A stretch of 13,377 nucleotides of DNA from an uncultured Duncaniella sp. (GTDB lineage Bacteria; Bacteroidota; Bacteroidia; Bacteroidales; Muribaculaceae): contig CAJUKP010000043.1 in NCBI GenBank assembly GCA_910587165.1, positions 1 to 13,377 of the forward strand. The letters are read 5' to 3'. Shown here in pieces: positions 1-8,143 of the stretch. Each line of letters opens with the position of its first letter. Positions within the stretch are counted from its first letter, which is position 1. A program made the translations under genes and the position numbers. The notes below the pieces were generated by a model that saw nothing but the letters and a program-made list of their open reading frames with translations, searched no databases and was not told the DNA's origin.

Positions 1-52
1 GCGCGCCACGTTCGGGACGTGGAGGTCGGAAGTTCGAGTCTTCTCACCCCGA
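1..52 (+). tRNA. tRNA-Pro (anticodon CGG), 5' part outside the window
   Basis: The visible part starts near the end of the D arm. The anticodon stem CCACG/CGTGG (6-10 and 18-22) is perfectly paired around the 7-nt loop TTCGGGA, placing anticodon CGG at 13-15, which reads the proline codon CCG. The T arm is GGAAG/CTTCT (28-32 and 40-44) around loop TTCGAGT. The 3' acceptor strand CACCCCG (45-51) with discriminator A52 fits the usual bacterial tRNA-Pro acceptor start CGGGGTG, which would lie upstream of the window. CCA is not encoded: the bases after the discriminator are CAG. The gene is followed directly by an intrinsic terminator. Confidence 0.93.
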
Positions 53-64
53 CAGAATTTTGAG

Positions 65-98
65 AAATGGGTTTAACTCAGCGAGTTAAACCCATTTT
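65..98 (+). terminator. Intrinsic terminator after tRNA-Pro
   Basis: A perfect 15-bp inverted repeat (65-79 and 83-97) with a 3-nt loop AGC ends in a short T run (95-98). The A-rich start of the left arm gives a matching T run on the opposite strand, so it could work in both directions. It insulates the efflux operon from tRNA transcription. Confidence 0.88.
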
Positions 99-227
99 CA
101 GAATCAAGCCGTAACACACCGGTTTCGCAGACGGTCCGCAATTCATTCCAATAGGTCAATAACACGGTTGTCCAGCCCATCATTAGATTTTAAACCTGAT
201 CCACACAATTTTTTACAGACAGAACCG

Positions 228-250
228 TATTATATATAAATATATATACA
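228..250 (+). promoter_or_regulatory. AT-rich symmetric tract upstream of the efflux operon
   Basis: Between the tRNA terminator and the adaptor gene, the only striking element is an alternating TA tract. TATATATA (231-238) is repeated at 241-248 around a central AA, ending 13 bp before the ATG at 264. No match to the Bacteroidetes TAnnTTTG box with proper spacing was found in 99-263, so the operon promoter is not resolved. This tract could be an easily melted promoter core, a regulator site or an unstructured leader. The promoter must lie somewhere in 99-263, because the terminator at 65-98 isolates the operon. Confidence 0.3.
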
Positions 251-263
251 ATCCACTTGTTCC

Positions 264-1466
264 ATGCGCATTTTTTCAAATGTAAACAGATTCCTGTCAG
301 ACCATAAGGCTATTGTGGGAGTGGCAGCCGTCGTCATTGCTATCTCCGTGGCCGCCTATTTTTATTTCCGTCCGCGCCATGCGGCCGAGGAGCCACCTAC
401 AGTAGAGGTAGAAGAGATAACCACAAGGGATGTGAGCGTCTACGGAGAATATGTGGGCCGCATCCGCGCCCAGCAGTTCGTGGAGATCCATGCCCGCGTG
501 GAGGGTTACCTCGAGAGTATGTTTTTCAAGGAAGGCTCATACATCAACAAGGGTCAGACACTTTTCGTGATAGACCCGAAGCTCTATAAAGCCCACGTCG
601 AGAAGGCCCGCGCCCAGCTCAACAAGGCCCGCGCCCAGGCCAAGAAGGCCGAACGCGACCTGATGCGCATACGTCCGCTCTATGAACAGAACGCCGCCTC
701 ACAGCTTGACCTCGACAATGCCGAGGCAGCCTACGAGAGCGCCAATGCCGAGGTGGTGGTGAGCGAGGCCGATCTGACACAGGCTGAACTTACACTCGGC
801 TACACACGTGTCACCTCCCCTATTTCGGGCTATATCTCCGAGCGTTCGGCCGATATCGGCACTCTTGTAGGGCCGACAGGTGGGAAATCGCTTCTGGCCA
901 CCATGGTGAAAAGCGATACTGTCAGGATAGATTTCTCCATGACCGCACTTGACTATCTGCGCAGCAAGGAACGCAATGTCAATTTCGGTGTGCAGGATTC
1001 AACAAGAAAATGGAACTCATACGTGACCATCACCCTTGCCGACGGCACCGAATATCCCCACCGCGGCCTGGTGGATTTCGCCGACCCGCAGGTCGATCCC
1101 AAGACCGGAACATTCTCGGTGAGAGCCGAGATGACCAATCCGGAACACAGACTGCTCCCCGGAGAGTTCACCAAAGTGAAAGTGCTTCTCGATGTGAGAG
1201 AGAAGGCTGTGACCGTGCCGGTCAAGTCAATGGTGATCGAGAAAGGCGGCGCATACGTCTACGTGGTGCGTCCCGACAGCATCGTCGAGAAACGCTTTGT
1301 CGAGACCGGACCCGAGCTTGACAATTCAGTGATAGTGGAGCGTGGCCTCGCCAAAGGGGAACAGATCGTGACCGAAGGCTATCACAAACTCACCCATGGG
1401 ATGAAGGTAAAACCCATGAGGGCGGGAGCCGTCAGAAACGATGAGAATGAATCCAAACCCGAATAA
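264..1466 (+). CDS. RND efflux periplasmic adaptor subunit (membrane fusion protein, AcrA/MexA type)
   Basis: This 400-residue protein is the periplasmic adaptor that joins the inner-membrane RND pump to the outer-membrane channel. It has a short cytoplasmic N-terminus and a hydrophobic segment at about 16-36. No lipobox cysteine is present, so it is probably anchored by this helix or an uncleaved signal rather than by lipid, unlike AcrA. The lipoyl half-motif (about 65-105) contains EGYLESMFFKEGSYINKGQ. An Ala/Lys/Glu-rich coiled-coil hairpin follows (about 107-175), then the second lipoyl half with the family signature LGYTRVTSPISGYI (178-191). Beta-barrel and membrane-proximal domains fill the C-terminus. 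It is the first gene of the operon, 8 bp before the pump gene. The start at 264 puts the membrane segment in the right place; no Shine-Dalgarno is visible, as is common in this phylum. Family assignment is secure; substrates are unknown. Confidence 0.95.
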   Translation: MRIFSNVNRFLSDHKAIVGVAAVVIAISVAAYFYFRPRHAAEEPPTVEVEEITTRDVSVYGEYVGRIRAQQFVEIHARVEGYLESMFFKEGSYINKGQTLFVIDPKLYKAHVEKARAQLNKARAQAKKAERDLMRIRPLYEQNAASQLDLDNAEAAYESANAEVVVSEADLTQAELTLGYTRVTSPISGYISERSADIGTLVGPTGGKSLLATMVKSDTVRIDFSMTALDYLRSKERNVNFGVQDSTRKWNSYVTITLADGTEYPHRGLVDFADPQVDPKTGTFSVRAEMTNPEHRLLPGEFTKVKVLLDVREKAVTVPVKSMVIEKGGAYVYVVRPDSIVEKRFVETGPELDNSVIVERGLAKGEQIVTEGYHKLTHGMKVKPMRAGAVRNDENESKPE

Positions 1467-1474
1467 CGTCAGAG

Positions 1475-4400
1475 ATGAACAAGAATTTCTTTCTCACCCA
1501 TCCGGTATTCTCGATTGTCATCTCGATCATAATCCTGATTGTGGGAGTGATCGGACTGGTGCTCCTGCCGGTTGACCAGTATCCTCAGATAGTTCCCCCT
1601 GTCGTCAAGGTCTCCGCCTCCTATCCCGGAGCTGATGCCATGACCGTCACACAGGCAGTGGCAACCCCGATAGAACAGGAACTCAACGGCACCCCCGGCA
1701 TGATATATATGTCATCGTCAAGCTCGAACTCGGGCGGCTTCTCGGCCCTCGTGACCTTTGACACCGACACTGATCCCGAGCTGGCAGCTGTGGATATTCA
1801 GAACCGAGTCAAGAAGGCCGAGTCGCGCCTGCCGGCCGAGGTGGTGCAGAACGGCATCTCGGTTTCGAAAGAGACCGTGAGCAGGCTCATGACGATCACG
1901 ATTCTCTCCAACGACCCGAAATTCGATGAGGTGTATCTCAGCAACTACACCACTCTCAATGTGGTGGACCCTCTGAGGCGTATACCCGGAGTGGGCAGCG
2001 TCAGCAACGTTGGCAGCCGTTATTATGCCATGCAGATATGGGTATCACCGGACAAACTGGCCAATCTTGGACTCACCCTGCAGGATGTGCAGAGCGCGCT
2101 CAAAGACCAGAACCGCGAGTCGGCCGCCGGATCGCTCGGACAGGCACCGGCAGAGAATATCGACATCACCATGCCCATCATTGCCCGCGGACGTCTGTCG
2201 TCGGTCTCGGAGTTCGAGGATATCGTGATCCGGGCCGGAGCCAACGGCTCCATCATCCGTCTCAAGGATGTGGCCAGGGTATCGCTCGAGGCATCGAGCT
2301 ATTCCACCGAGAGCGGAATCAACGGCGGGAATGCCGCCGTGCTTAACATCTTCATGCTTCCCGGCGCCAATGCCGTCGAGGTGGCCGAGGATATCAAGCG
2401 TGAGATGGAGACCATCGCGGCCAACTTTCCGGAGGGAATCAGCTACAAGATCCCCTTCGACATGACCACCTACATCTCCGAATCCATTCACCATGTCTAC
2501 CGCACATTCTTCGAGGCTCTGCTGCTGGTGATCATCGTGGTGTTCTTCTCGCTCCAGAACTGGCGCGCGACCATCATCCCCATCGTGGCAGTCCCGATCT
2601 CTCTCATAGGTACATTCGGAGTGATGATGGCTTTCGGCTTCTCGCTCAATATGCTCACCCTTCTCGGACTTATCCTCGCGATAGGCATAGTGGTCGACGA
2701 TGCCATCGTCGTGGTGGAGAATGTAGACCGCATCATGAACAGCGAGCGTATCCCGCCGGCCGAGGCGACGGCAAAAGCCATGAAGAATCTCGGAAGCGCG
2801 CTCATAGCGATGTCGCTGGTGCTGTGTGCGGTGTTTGTTCCCGTGAGCTTCCTGCCGGGAATCACCGGACAGCTCTACCGCCAGTTCACCATCACGATTG
2901 CCGTGTCAGTGATCATCTCGACGATAGTGGCCCTGACACTGTCGCCGGTCATGTGTGCCAAGATACTCAAACCGGAATCCCACCGTCGCAAGCCCAGAGT
3001 GTTCCGTCTCATCAACTACGGACTCTCGAAGGGCAACCGCATCTACTCCCATGCGATCAGGGGGGCCATCAACCGTCCGCGCACCACCTATACATTGTTC
3101 GGGGCGTCGATACTGCTCATCATCCTGCTCAACTATATTGTGCCCAAGAGCTTCATGTCGCAGGAAGACCAGGGCTTCTTCACCGTGGAACTCGAACTAC
3201 CCGAGGGAGCCACAATCGAGAGAACCCGCAAGGTGACCGAGCGCGCCATAGAATGCCTGATGGGCGATCCTGACGTGGCCGAAGTGCTCAACGTGACCGG
3301 ATCGTCACCACGTGTGGGCACAAACCCGGCCCACACCTCACTCACCGTGATACTGAAACCGTGGGATGAGCGCGACACTGATGACATCAACGCCATACGC
3401 AACCGCATACGCAAGGCTCTGTCGGAATATCCGGAGAGCAATGTCTATACATTCACTCCCCCGGTCATCCCCGGTCTCGGCACTTCCGGAGGATTCGAGA
3501 TGGTGCTCGAAGCCAGAGGCGATGCCACTTACCAGCAGCTACAGGCAGCTGTGGACACGCTGAAGAAATATGCGGCTCTCTCTCCCGAGATCTCCGACCT
3601 CTCGGCATCCATGCAGTCGGACATACCGCAGCTCTATTTCAATGTGGACCGCGACAGAGCCAAGATGCAGGGCATCCCCGTGTCGGATATCTTCTCGACC
3701 ATGAAAGCCTTCACCGGGTCAATCTATGTCAATGACTTCAATATGTTCAACCGCATCTACAGGGTCTACATCCAGGCAGACGCACCCTACCGATTGCGGC
3801 GCGACAACCTCACGATGTTTTTTGTCAGAGGTTCCAACGGAGCCATGGTGCCTGTGTCGTCTCTCGGAACCTCCCGTTACACCACAGGCCCCGGCACCAT
3901 CTCGAGGTTCAATATGTTCAATTCAGCCACCATCTCCGGACAGGCAGGCTCGGGCTACAGCACCGGACAGGCCATGGACCGTCTCACGTCAATCGTGAAA
4001 GACAAGCTTCCCGACAATATCGGGGTGGAATGGAGCGGACTCTCGTATCAGGAGAAACATGAGAGCGGCAATACAGCCCTTGTGCTCGGATTGGCATTCG
4101 TGTTTGTCTTCCTTGTGCTTGCCGCGCTCTACGAGAGCTGGACCGTGCCGCTTGCCGTGATTCTCTCGCTGCCGGTTGCCGGACTCGGGGCATACGCCGG
4201 TATTCTCGTGTGCGGGCTTGAAAACAATATCTATTTCCAGATCGGTCTGGTGATGCTCGTTGGTCTGGTGGCCAAGAACGCCATCCTCATTGTCGAATAT
4301 GCCAAGGAGGAGGTGGAACGCGGAGCTGATGCCGTGCGGGCCGCCCTCACAGCCGCCCGCCTGCGCTTCCGCCCCATCGTGATGACCTCGCTTGCCTTCA

Positions 4401-4600
4401 CACTCGGACTCCTCCCCCTTCTGTTTGCATCCGGCCCTGGAGCTGCAGCCCGACGCGACATAGGCACAGGTGTATTCTTCGGTATGCTGGTGGCCATAAC
4501 CGTGGGCATCGTATTCGTGCCATTCTTTTTTGTAATGATTGACCGTGCCAAGCGGAAGACACGCCGACATCTCTCCAATCTCAAACACACTTCAAAGTAG
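1475..4600 (+). CDS. RND multidrug efflux pump, inner-membrane permease (HAE1, AcrB/MexB type)
   Basis: This 1041-residue protein has the normal length for a hydrophobe/amphiphile RND pump, which trimerises and exports substrates using the proton gradient. TM1 follows the N-terminus (about 11-31) and leads into the typical sequence LPVDQYPQIVPP. The proton-relay pair is present as Asp408-Asp409 in GIVVDDAIVVVENV (TM4), and the TM10 lysine is Lys934 in GLVAKNAILIVEY. These match AcrB Asp407/Asp408 and Lys940. Two large periplasmic loops (about 32-335 and 560-865) form the porter and docking domains. The loop between NVTG and ILKPW (about 609-626), which corresponds to the AcrB switch loop, contains no aromatic residues (see findings). 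It is the middle gene of the operon, 4 bp before the channel gene. Drug, bile salt or fatty acid export is possible, but the substrate cannot be read from sequence. Confidence 0.97.
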   Translation: MNKNFFLTHPVFSIVISIIILIVGVIGLVLLPVDQYPQIVPPVVKVSASYPGADAMTVTQAVATPIEQELNGTPGMIYMSSSSSNSGGFSALVTFDTDTDPELAAVDIQNRVKKAESRLPAEVVQNGISVSKETVSRLMTITILSNDPKFDEVYLSNYTTLNVVDPLRRIPGVGSVSNVGSRYYAMQIWVSPDKLANLGLTLQDVQSALKDQNRESAAGSLGQAPAENIDITMPIIARGRLSSVSEFEDIVIRAGANGSIIRLKDVARVSLEASSYSTESGINGGNAAVLNIFMLPGANAVEVAEDIKREMETIAANFPEGISYKIPFDMTTYISESIHHVYRTFFEALLLVIIVVFFSLQNWRATIIPIVAVPISLIGTFGVMMAFGFSLNMLTLLGLILAIGIVVDDAIVVVENVDRIMNSERIPPAEATAKAMKNLGSALIAMSLVLCAVFVPVSFLPGITGQLYRQFTITIAVSVIISTIVALTLSPVMCAKILKPESHRRKPRVFRLINYGLSKGNRIYSHAIRGAINRPRTTYTLFGASILLIILLNYIVPKSFMSQEDQGFFTVELELPEGATIERTRKVTERAIECLMGDPDVAEVLNVTGSSPRVGTNPAHTSLTVILKPWDERDTDDINAIRNRIRKALSEYPESNVYTFTPPVIPGLGTSGGFEMVLEARGDATYQQLQAAVDTLKKYAALSPEISDLSASMQSDIPQLYFNVDRDRAKMQGIPVSDIFSTMKAFTGSIYVNDFNMFNRIYRVYIQADAPYRLRRDNLTMFFVRGSNGAMVPVSSLGTSRYTTGPGTISRFNMFNSATISGQAGSGYSTGQAMDRLTSIVKDKLPDNIGVEWSGLSYQEKHESGNTALVLGLAFVFVFLVLAALYESWTVPLAVILSLPVAGLGAYAGILVCGLENNIYFQIGLVMLVGLVAKNAILIVEYAKEEVERGADAVRAALTAARLRFRPIVMTSLAFTLGLLPLLFASGPGAAARRDIGTGVFFGMLVAITVGIVFVPFFFVMIDRAKRKTRRHLSNLKHTSK

Positions 4601-4604
4601 ACCG

Positions 4605-5972
4605 ATGAAACCACTGTTTCCCCTCATAGCACTCCTGATGTTCTGCGCCGGATGTTCCGGGGTGGGACGTCTCACCTCCCCCGACCTTGAGATACCCGAT
4701 AGAATCACTGACAACAGGGAGGCTGAATATATGTCGATCGCCGACATGGAATGGTATCAATTCTATACTGATTCCACCCTGCGGACCATGATCGGGCGCA
4801 CACTGGCCAATAACCGTGACCTGTTGTCGGCAGCGGCGAAGGTGGACGAGATGAGAGCCCTCTATGGAGTGACCAGAGCCGAGCAGCTCCCTGAACTGTC
4901 AGCACTTGCCGGAGGCAACCTCGAACGCACCGACTATAACGGCAGCGGATGGAGCGGAGATCCGGAATACTCGCTGAAAGCCACACTGAACTGGGAGGTG
5001 AACCTGTGGGGTGCCATGTCATGGGCACGGCGCAAGGGGATGGCAGCCTACAAGGCCTCGGTGGAGGACTTCCGTGCCATGCAGATCACGCTCATAGCCA
5101 ACACGGCCTCAGCCTATCTGCATTATATTGCCATGAACAGCGAGCTGGCAATCGTCAAGGAGACACTCCACACACGCAGTGAGGCTCTCGAACAGGCGCG
5201 CATACGTTTCGAGGGTGGTCTGACATCCGAGACCGTCTATCAGCAGGCCAAGGTGGAATATTCGTCCACGGCATCACTTGTTCCCAATCTTGAGCGCCAG
5301 ATCGCCGTGGCCCGAAACGCGCTCACCATTCTCATGGGGGAATTTCCTGTCGATGAGCTCCCGGTTGGTACTATGTTCCTGGACTACCATCTCCCCGACT
5401 CCGTAGATGTAGGCATCCCTTCGGCCATACTCCAGAGAAGGCCCGATATACGCGCGGCCGAGCAACGCCTTGCATCGGCGATGGCCAACGTGGGACTCAC
5501 ATACGCCAACCGCTTTCCCTCTTTCCGCATCAGCCTGACCGGTGGACTTGAGAACGAGGCTCTGACAGATTTCCTGAAGTCGCCATATACATATATCATA
5601 GGCAATCTGACAGGGCCGATCTTCGACTTCGGGAAACGCAAGAAGAAATATGAAGCCGCCATTGCCCAATATGAACAGGCCAGGCTCGCATACGAGAAAG
5701 TGGTGATGACCGCATTCACGGAGGTCAACAACGCGCTCACGGCATATTCGAAGTATCAGGAGAACTATGCCTTGAAAGTCTCTCTGCGCGAGGCCGCATG
5801 GAAATATGTGGAATTATCCGGACTGCAATACCGGGCCGGCTCCCTGAACTATCTCGATGTTCTTGATGCGCAACGCCGCCACTTCGATGCACAGATAGGT
5901 GAGTTGAATGCACTGCTCGACCGTTATACGGCACTCATTGATCTCTACAAGGCCCTCGGTGGCGGATGGTGA
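4605..5972 (+). CDS. Outer-membrane efflux channel lipoprotein (TolC/OprM, NodT family)
   Basis: This is the outer-membrane exit duct of the tripartite pump, 455 residues from the ATG at 4605. That start gives a classic lipoprotein signal, MKPLFPLIALLMFCAGC, with Cys17 as the lipidated residue. An upstream in-frame start at 4539 would add 22 residues, bury the signal and overlap the pump gene, so it is rejected. Two OEP repeats are visible. The first contains W-x2-F-x-D and NNRDL-type motifs. The second starts at IPSAILQRRPDIRAAEQRLA, the NodT-family hallmark, followed by FPSFRISLTGG and GPIFDFGK. The C-terminal YKALGGGW is also typical. It is the last gene of the operon. No strong terminator follows; there is only a weak GGCGG/CCGCC pairing at 5961-5980, which lacks an adjacent T run. 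Confidence 0.96.
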   Translation: MKPLFPLIALLMFCAGCSGVGRLTSPDLEIPDRITDNREAEYMSIADMEWYQFYTDSTLRTMIGRTLANNRDLLSAAAKVDEMRALYGVTRAEQLPELSALAGGNLERTDYNGSGWSGDPEYSLKATLNWEVNLWGAMSWARRKGMAAYKASVEDFRAMQITLIANTASAYLHYIAMNSELAIVKETLHTRSEALEQARIRFEGGLTSETVYQQAKVEYSSTASLVPNLERQIAVARNALTILMGEFPVDELPVGTMFLDYHLPDSVDVGIPSAILQRRPDIRAAEQRLASAMANVGLTYANRFPSFRISLTGGLENEALTDFLKSPYTYIIGNLTGPIFDFGKRKKKYEAAIAQYEQARLAYEKVVMTAFTEVNNALTAYSKYQENYALKVSLREAAWKYVELSGLQYRAGSLNYLDVLDAQRRHFDAQIGELNALLDRYTALIDLYKALGGGW

Positions 5973-6004
5973 CGACCGCCCATGACCGATTTTGTTGTAC
6001 TTTT

Positions 6005-6037
6005 TTTGGAGGGACGGGATGCAATCGTTAAATTTGC
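6005..6037 (+). promoter_or_regulatory. Bacteroidetes-type promoter for the GH51 gene
   Basis: The -33 element TTTG (6005-6008, at the end of a run of seven T) and the -7 element TAAATTTG (6029-6036, followed by C) are separated by exactly 20 bp. This matches the sigma-ABfr consensus of TTTG, 19-21 bp, TAnnTTTG. Transcription should start near 6042-6045, giving a leader of about 50-55 nt before the ATG at 6097. Confidence 0.85.
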
Positions 6038-6096
6038 ACTATCCTTCCTCAATAAACATTCCACTCTCTTCCCTCAATTTAATACCGGAATATCAA

Positions 6097-8109
6097 ATGA
6101 ATATCATCAGTCATAAGTCACAGATGCTTGCACTGCTCGGGCTGGGTGCGGTCATGTCGCTGAGTGCGGCCGGAAATGTGTTCAATATCCAGGCCAACAA
6201 ACCCGGCGCTCCCATACAGCCCACAATGTATGGTCTTTTCTTTGAGGATATCAACTACGCTGCCGATGGCGGTCTATATGCCGAGATGATCAAGAACCGT
6301 TCATTTGAGTTCCCGCAGAACCTCATGGGGTGGAACACTTACGGAAATGTATCGCTGCACGACGACGGTCCGTTTGAGCGTAATCCCCATTATGTGCGTC
6401 TTGCCGCATCGGGTCACAACGACAAGCACACAGGGCTCGAAAACGAAGGCTTCTTTGGCGTGACCTATAAGAAAAGAGAGGAATACCGTTTCAGCGTATG
6501 GGCCCGCTCGCCTAAGGGCAAGAAAGCCAACGTGCGTGTCGAGCTGGTCAATACCGCCTCCATGAATAATAGCCATATAGCAGCAGTCAAGACTATTACC
6601 GTAGAGTCAACCGAATGGAAACGATATGAAGTAATCCTTAAACCTGAAGAATCGTGCAGCAAAGGCAAATTGCGCATTTTCCTAAGTAAACCTGACGATG
6701 TGACTGTCGATCTCGAACATATATCCATGTTTCCGGCCGATACCTGGAACGGTCATAAAAACGGAATGCGCAAAGATCTCGCCCAGGCACTCTATGATTT
6801 ACATCCCGGAGTGTTCCGTTTCCCCGGCGGCTGCATTGTCGAGGGTACAGACCTTGACACCCGCTATCAGTGGAAAAACACAGTAGGCCCCGTTGAAAAC
6901 CGTCCTGTCAATGAAAACCGCTGGCACTACACATTTCCCCATCGCTTCTATCCGGACTATTATCAGTCGGGAGGCCTCGGATTCTATGAATACTTCCTTT
7001 TGTCCGAGGAAATCGGTGCAGAGCCTCTGCCGGTATTGAGTGTCGGGCTTGCCTGCCAGTTCCAGAACCATGACGCATCGGCCCATATGCCTGTAAAAGA
7101 ATTGCAGCCATATATCCAGGATGCCCTCGATCTGATAGAGTTTGCCAATGGGGACACAACCACCATCTGGGGCGGCTTACGCGCCGGGATGGGACATCCG
7201 GCGCCGTTCAACCTCAAGCTCATAGCCATCGGCAACGAGCAGTGGGGCCCAGAATATCCCGAACATCTCGCTCCGTTCATGGATGCGATACGCAAAGCTT
7301 ATCCGGATATCAAGATTGTCGGCTCATCAGGCCCCAATTCCGAGGGCGAGCAGTTCGATTATCTATGGCCCGAGATGAAAAAACTCGGTGCCGACCTGGT
7401 TGACGAGCATTTCTACCGTCCCGAAAGTTGGTTCCTCGCCCAGGGAAACCGTTATGACAACTATGACCGTAAAGGGCCAAAAGTATTTGCCGGGGAATAT
7501 GCCTGCCATGGCAAAGGGAAAAAATGGAATCATTTCAACGCCGCCCTGCTCGAAGCCGCCTTCATGACCGGGCTTGAGCGTAATGCCGATGTAGTCCACA
7601 TGGCGACCTACGCCCCACTCCTTGCCCATATCGAGGGTTGGCAATGGCGTCCGGACATGATCTGGTTTGACAACAGCGACTCATTCCGCACATCAAGCTA
7701 CTATGTGCAGCAGCTCTATAGTCTCAACAAGGGGACCAATGTGCTCACACTCACCATGGACGGAAAGCCTGTTGCCGGCAACAAGGACCAGAATGGCCTT
7801 TTCGCCAGCGCGGTGCTCGATAAGAAGACCGGTGAATATATAGTCAAGGTTGCCAATACATCCGATTCCGCCCAACCGGTGACGATCAACCTCAATGGCC
7901 TGAAAAAGAAAGGCCATGAGATAACATTGGCCACTGTCACAACCCTCTCGTCGGCTGATTCCGATGCCGAAAACTCACTCGAGGCTCCCGAAAAGATCAT
8001 TCCAGTGACATCCGCCATCCCCGCGGCCGAGCTTGGCGCTGTCAACAAGGGTGTCTTTACCTACAACACTACCATTGCGCCCAAAACATTCAGTGTTTAT
8101 AAATTCTAA
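6097..8109 (+). CDS. Alpha-L-arabinofuranosidase, glycoside hydrolase family 51, secreted
   Basis: This enzyme removes terminal alpha-L-arabinofuranosyl residues from arabinan, arabinoxylan or arabinogalactan side chains by a retaining mechanism. It has 670 residues from the ATG at 6097. That start gives a signal peptide (about 1-26: MNIIS..., hydrophobic core LALLGLGAVMSL, then SAAG) and lies downstream of the promoter; the longer in-frame extension to 5992 covers the promoter and is rejected. The barrel begins at YGLFFEDINYAADGGLYAEM (residues 45-64). A beta-rich carbohydrate-binding-like insertion occupies about 80-215. The barrel resumes at VFRFPGGCIVEG. The predicted acid/base is Glu381 in AIGNEQWG and the nucleophile Glu467 in FAGEYACH, both intact. 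A C-terminal beta-sandwich (about 560-670) is usual for the family. No SusC/SusD pair, sensor or other glycosidase adjoins it, so it is not in an obvious polysaccharide utilisation locus here. Family is certain; exact substrate is not. Confidence 0.95.
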   Translation: MNIISHKSQMLALLGLGAVMSLSAAGNVFNIQANKPGAPIQPTMYGLFFEDINYAADGGLYAEMIKNRSFEFPQNLMGWNTYGNVSLHDDGPFERNPHYVRLAASGHNDKHTGLENEGFFGVTYKKREEYRFSVWARSPKGKKANVRVELVNTASMNNSHIAAVKTITVESTEWKRYEVILKPEESCSKGKLRIFLSKPDDVTVDLEHISMFPADTWNGHKNGMRKDLAQALYDLHPGVFRFPGGCIVEGTDLDTRYQWKNTVGPVENRPVNENRWHYTFPHRFYPDYYQSGGLGFYEYFLLSEEIGAEPLPVLSVGLACQFQNHDASAHMPVKELQPYIQDALDLIEFANGDTTTIWGGLRAGMGHPAPFNLKLIAIGNEQWGPEYPEHLAPFMDAIRKAYPDIKIVGSSGPNSEGEQFDYLWPEMKKLGADLVDEHFYRPESWFLAQGNRYDNYDRKGPKVFAGEYACHGKGKKWNHFNAALLEAAFMTGLERNADVVHMATYAPLLAHIEGWQWRPDMIWFDNSDSFRTSSYYVQQLYSLNKGTNVLTLTMDGKPVAGNKDQNGLFASAVLDKKTGEYIVKVANTSDSAQPVTINLNGLKKKGHEITLATVTTLSSADSDAENSLEAPEKIIPVTSAIPAAELGAVNKGVFTYNTTIAPKTFSVYKF

Positions 8110-8143
8110 TCAATGACATCAGGAGGTCGTTGAAAAAATCCGC

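Noticed and set aside
2045..2494. Antisense open frame of 149 codons inside the RND pump gene
   Set aside because: Fully covered by the porter domain of the pump, with no independent signals; a codon-bias shadow.
3989..4588. Long antisense open frame (199 codons) opposite the end of the RND pump gene
   Set aside because: It lies wholly inside a well-supported conserved gene, has low-complexity His/Glu/Gly-rich composition and no promoter. It is a shadow of the GC-rich codon bias.
4539..4604. Upstream in-frame extension of the outer-membrane channel gene
   Set aside because: It would overlap the pump gene by over 60 bp and place 22 polar residues before a clear lipoprotein signal peptide that begins at ATG 4605.
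5961..6007. Possible terminator after the efflux operon (GGCGG/CCGCC pairing and a downstream T7 run)
   Set aside because: The 5-bp stem overlaps the stop codon and is separated from the T7 run by about 20 nt; the T run is better explained as part of the GH51 promoter -33 region.
5992..6096. In-frame N-terminal extension of the GH51 gene
   Set aside because: The extension covers the -33 and -7 promoter elements and would put a non-signal stretch before the secretion signal that starts at ATG 6097.
8121..8126. AGGAGG as ribosome binding site of the permease gene
   Set aside because: It is 17 bp from the ATG at 8144, no in-frame start lies at proper spacing, and Bacteroidetes rarely depend on such sites.
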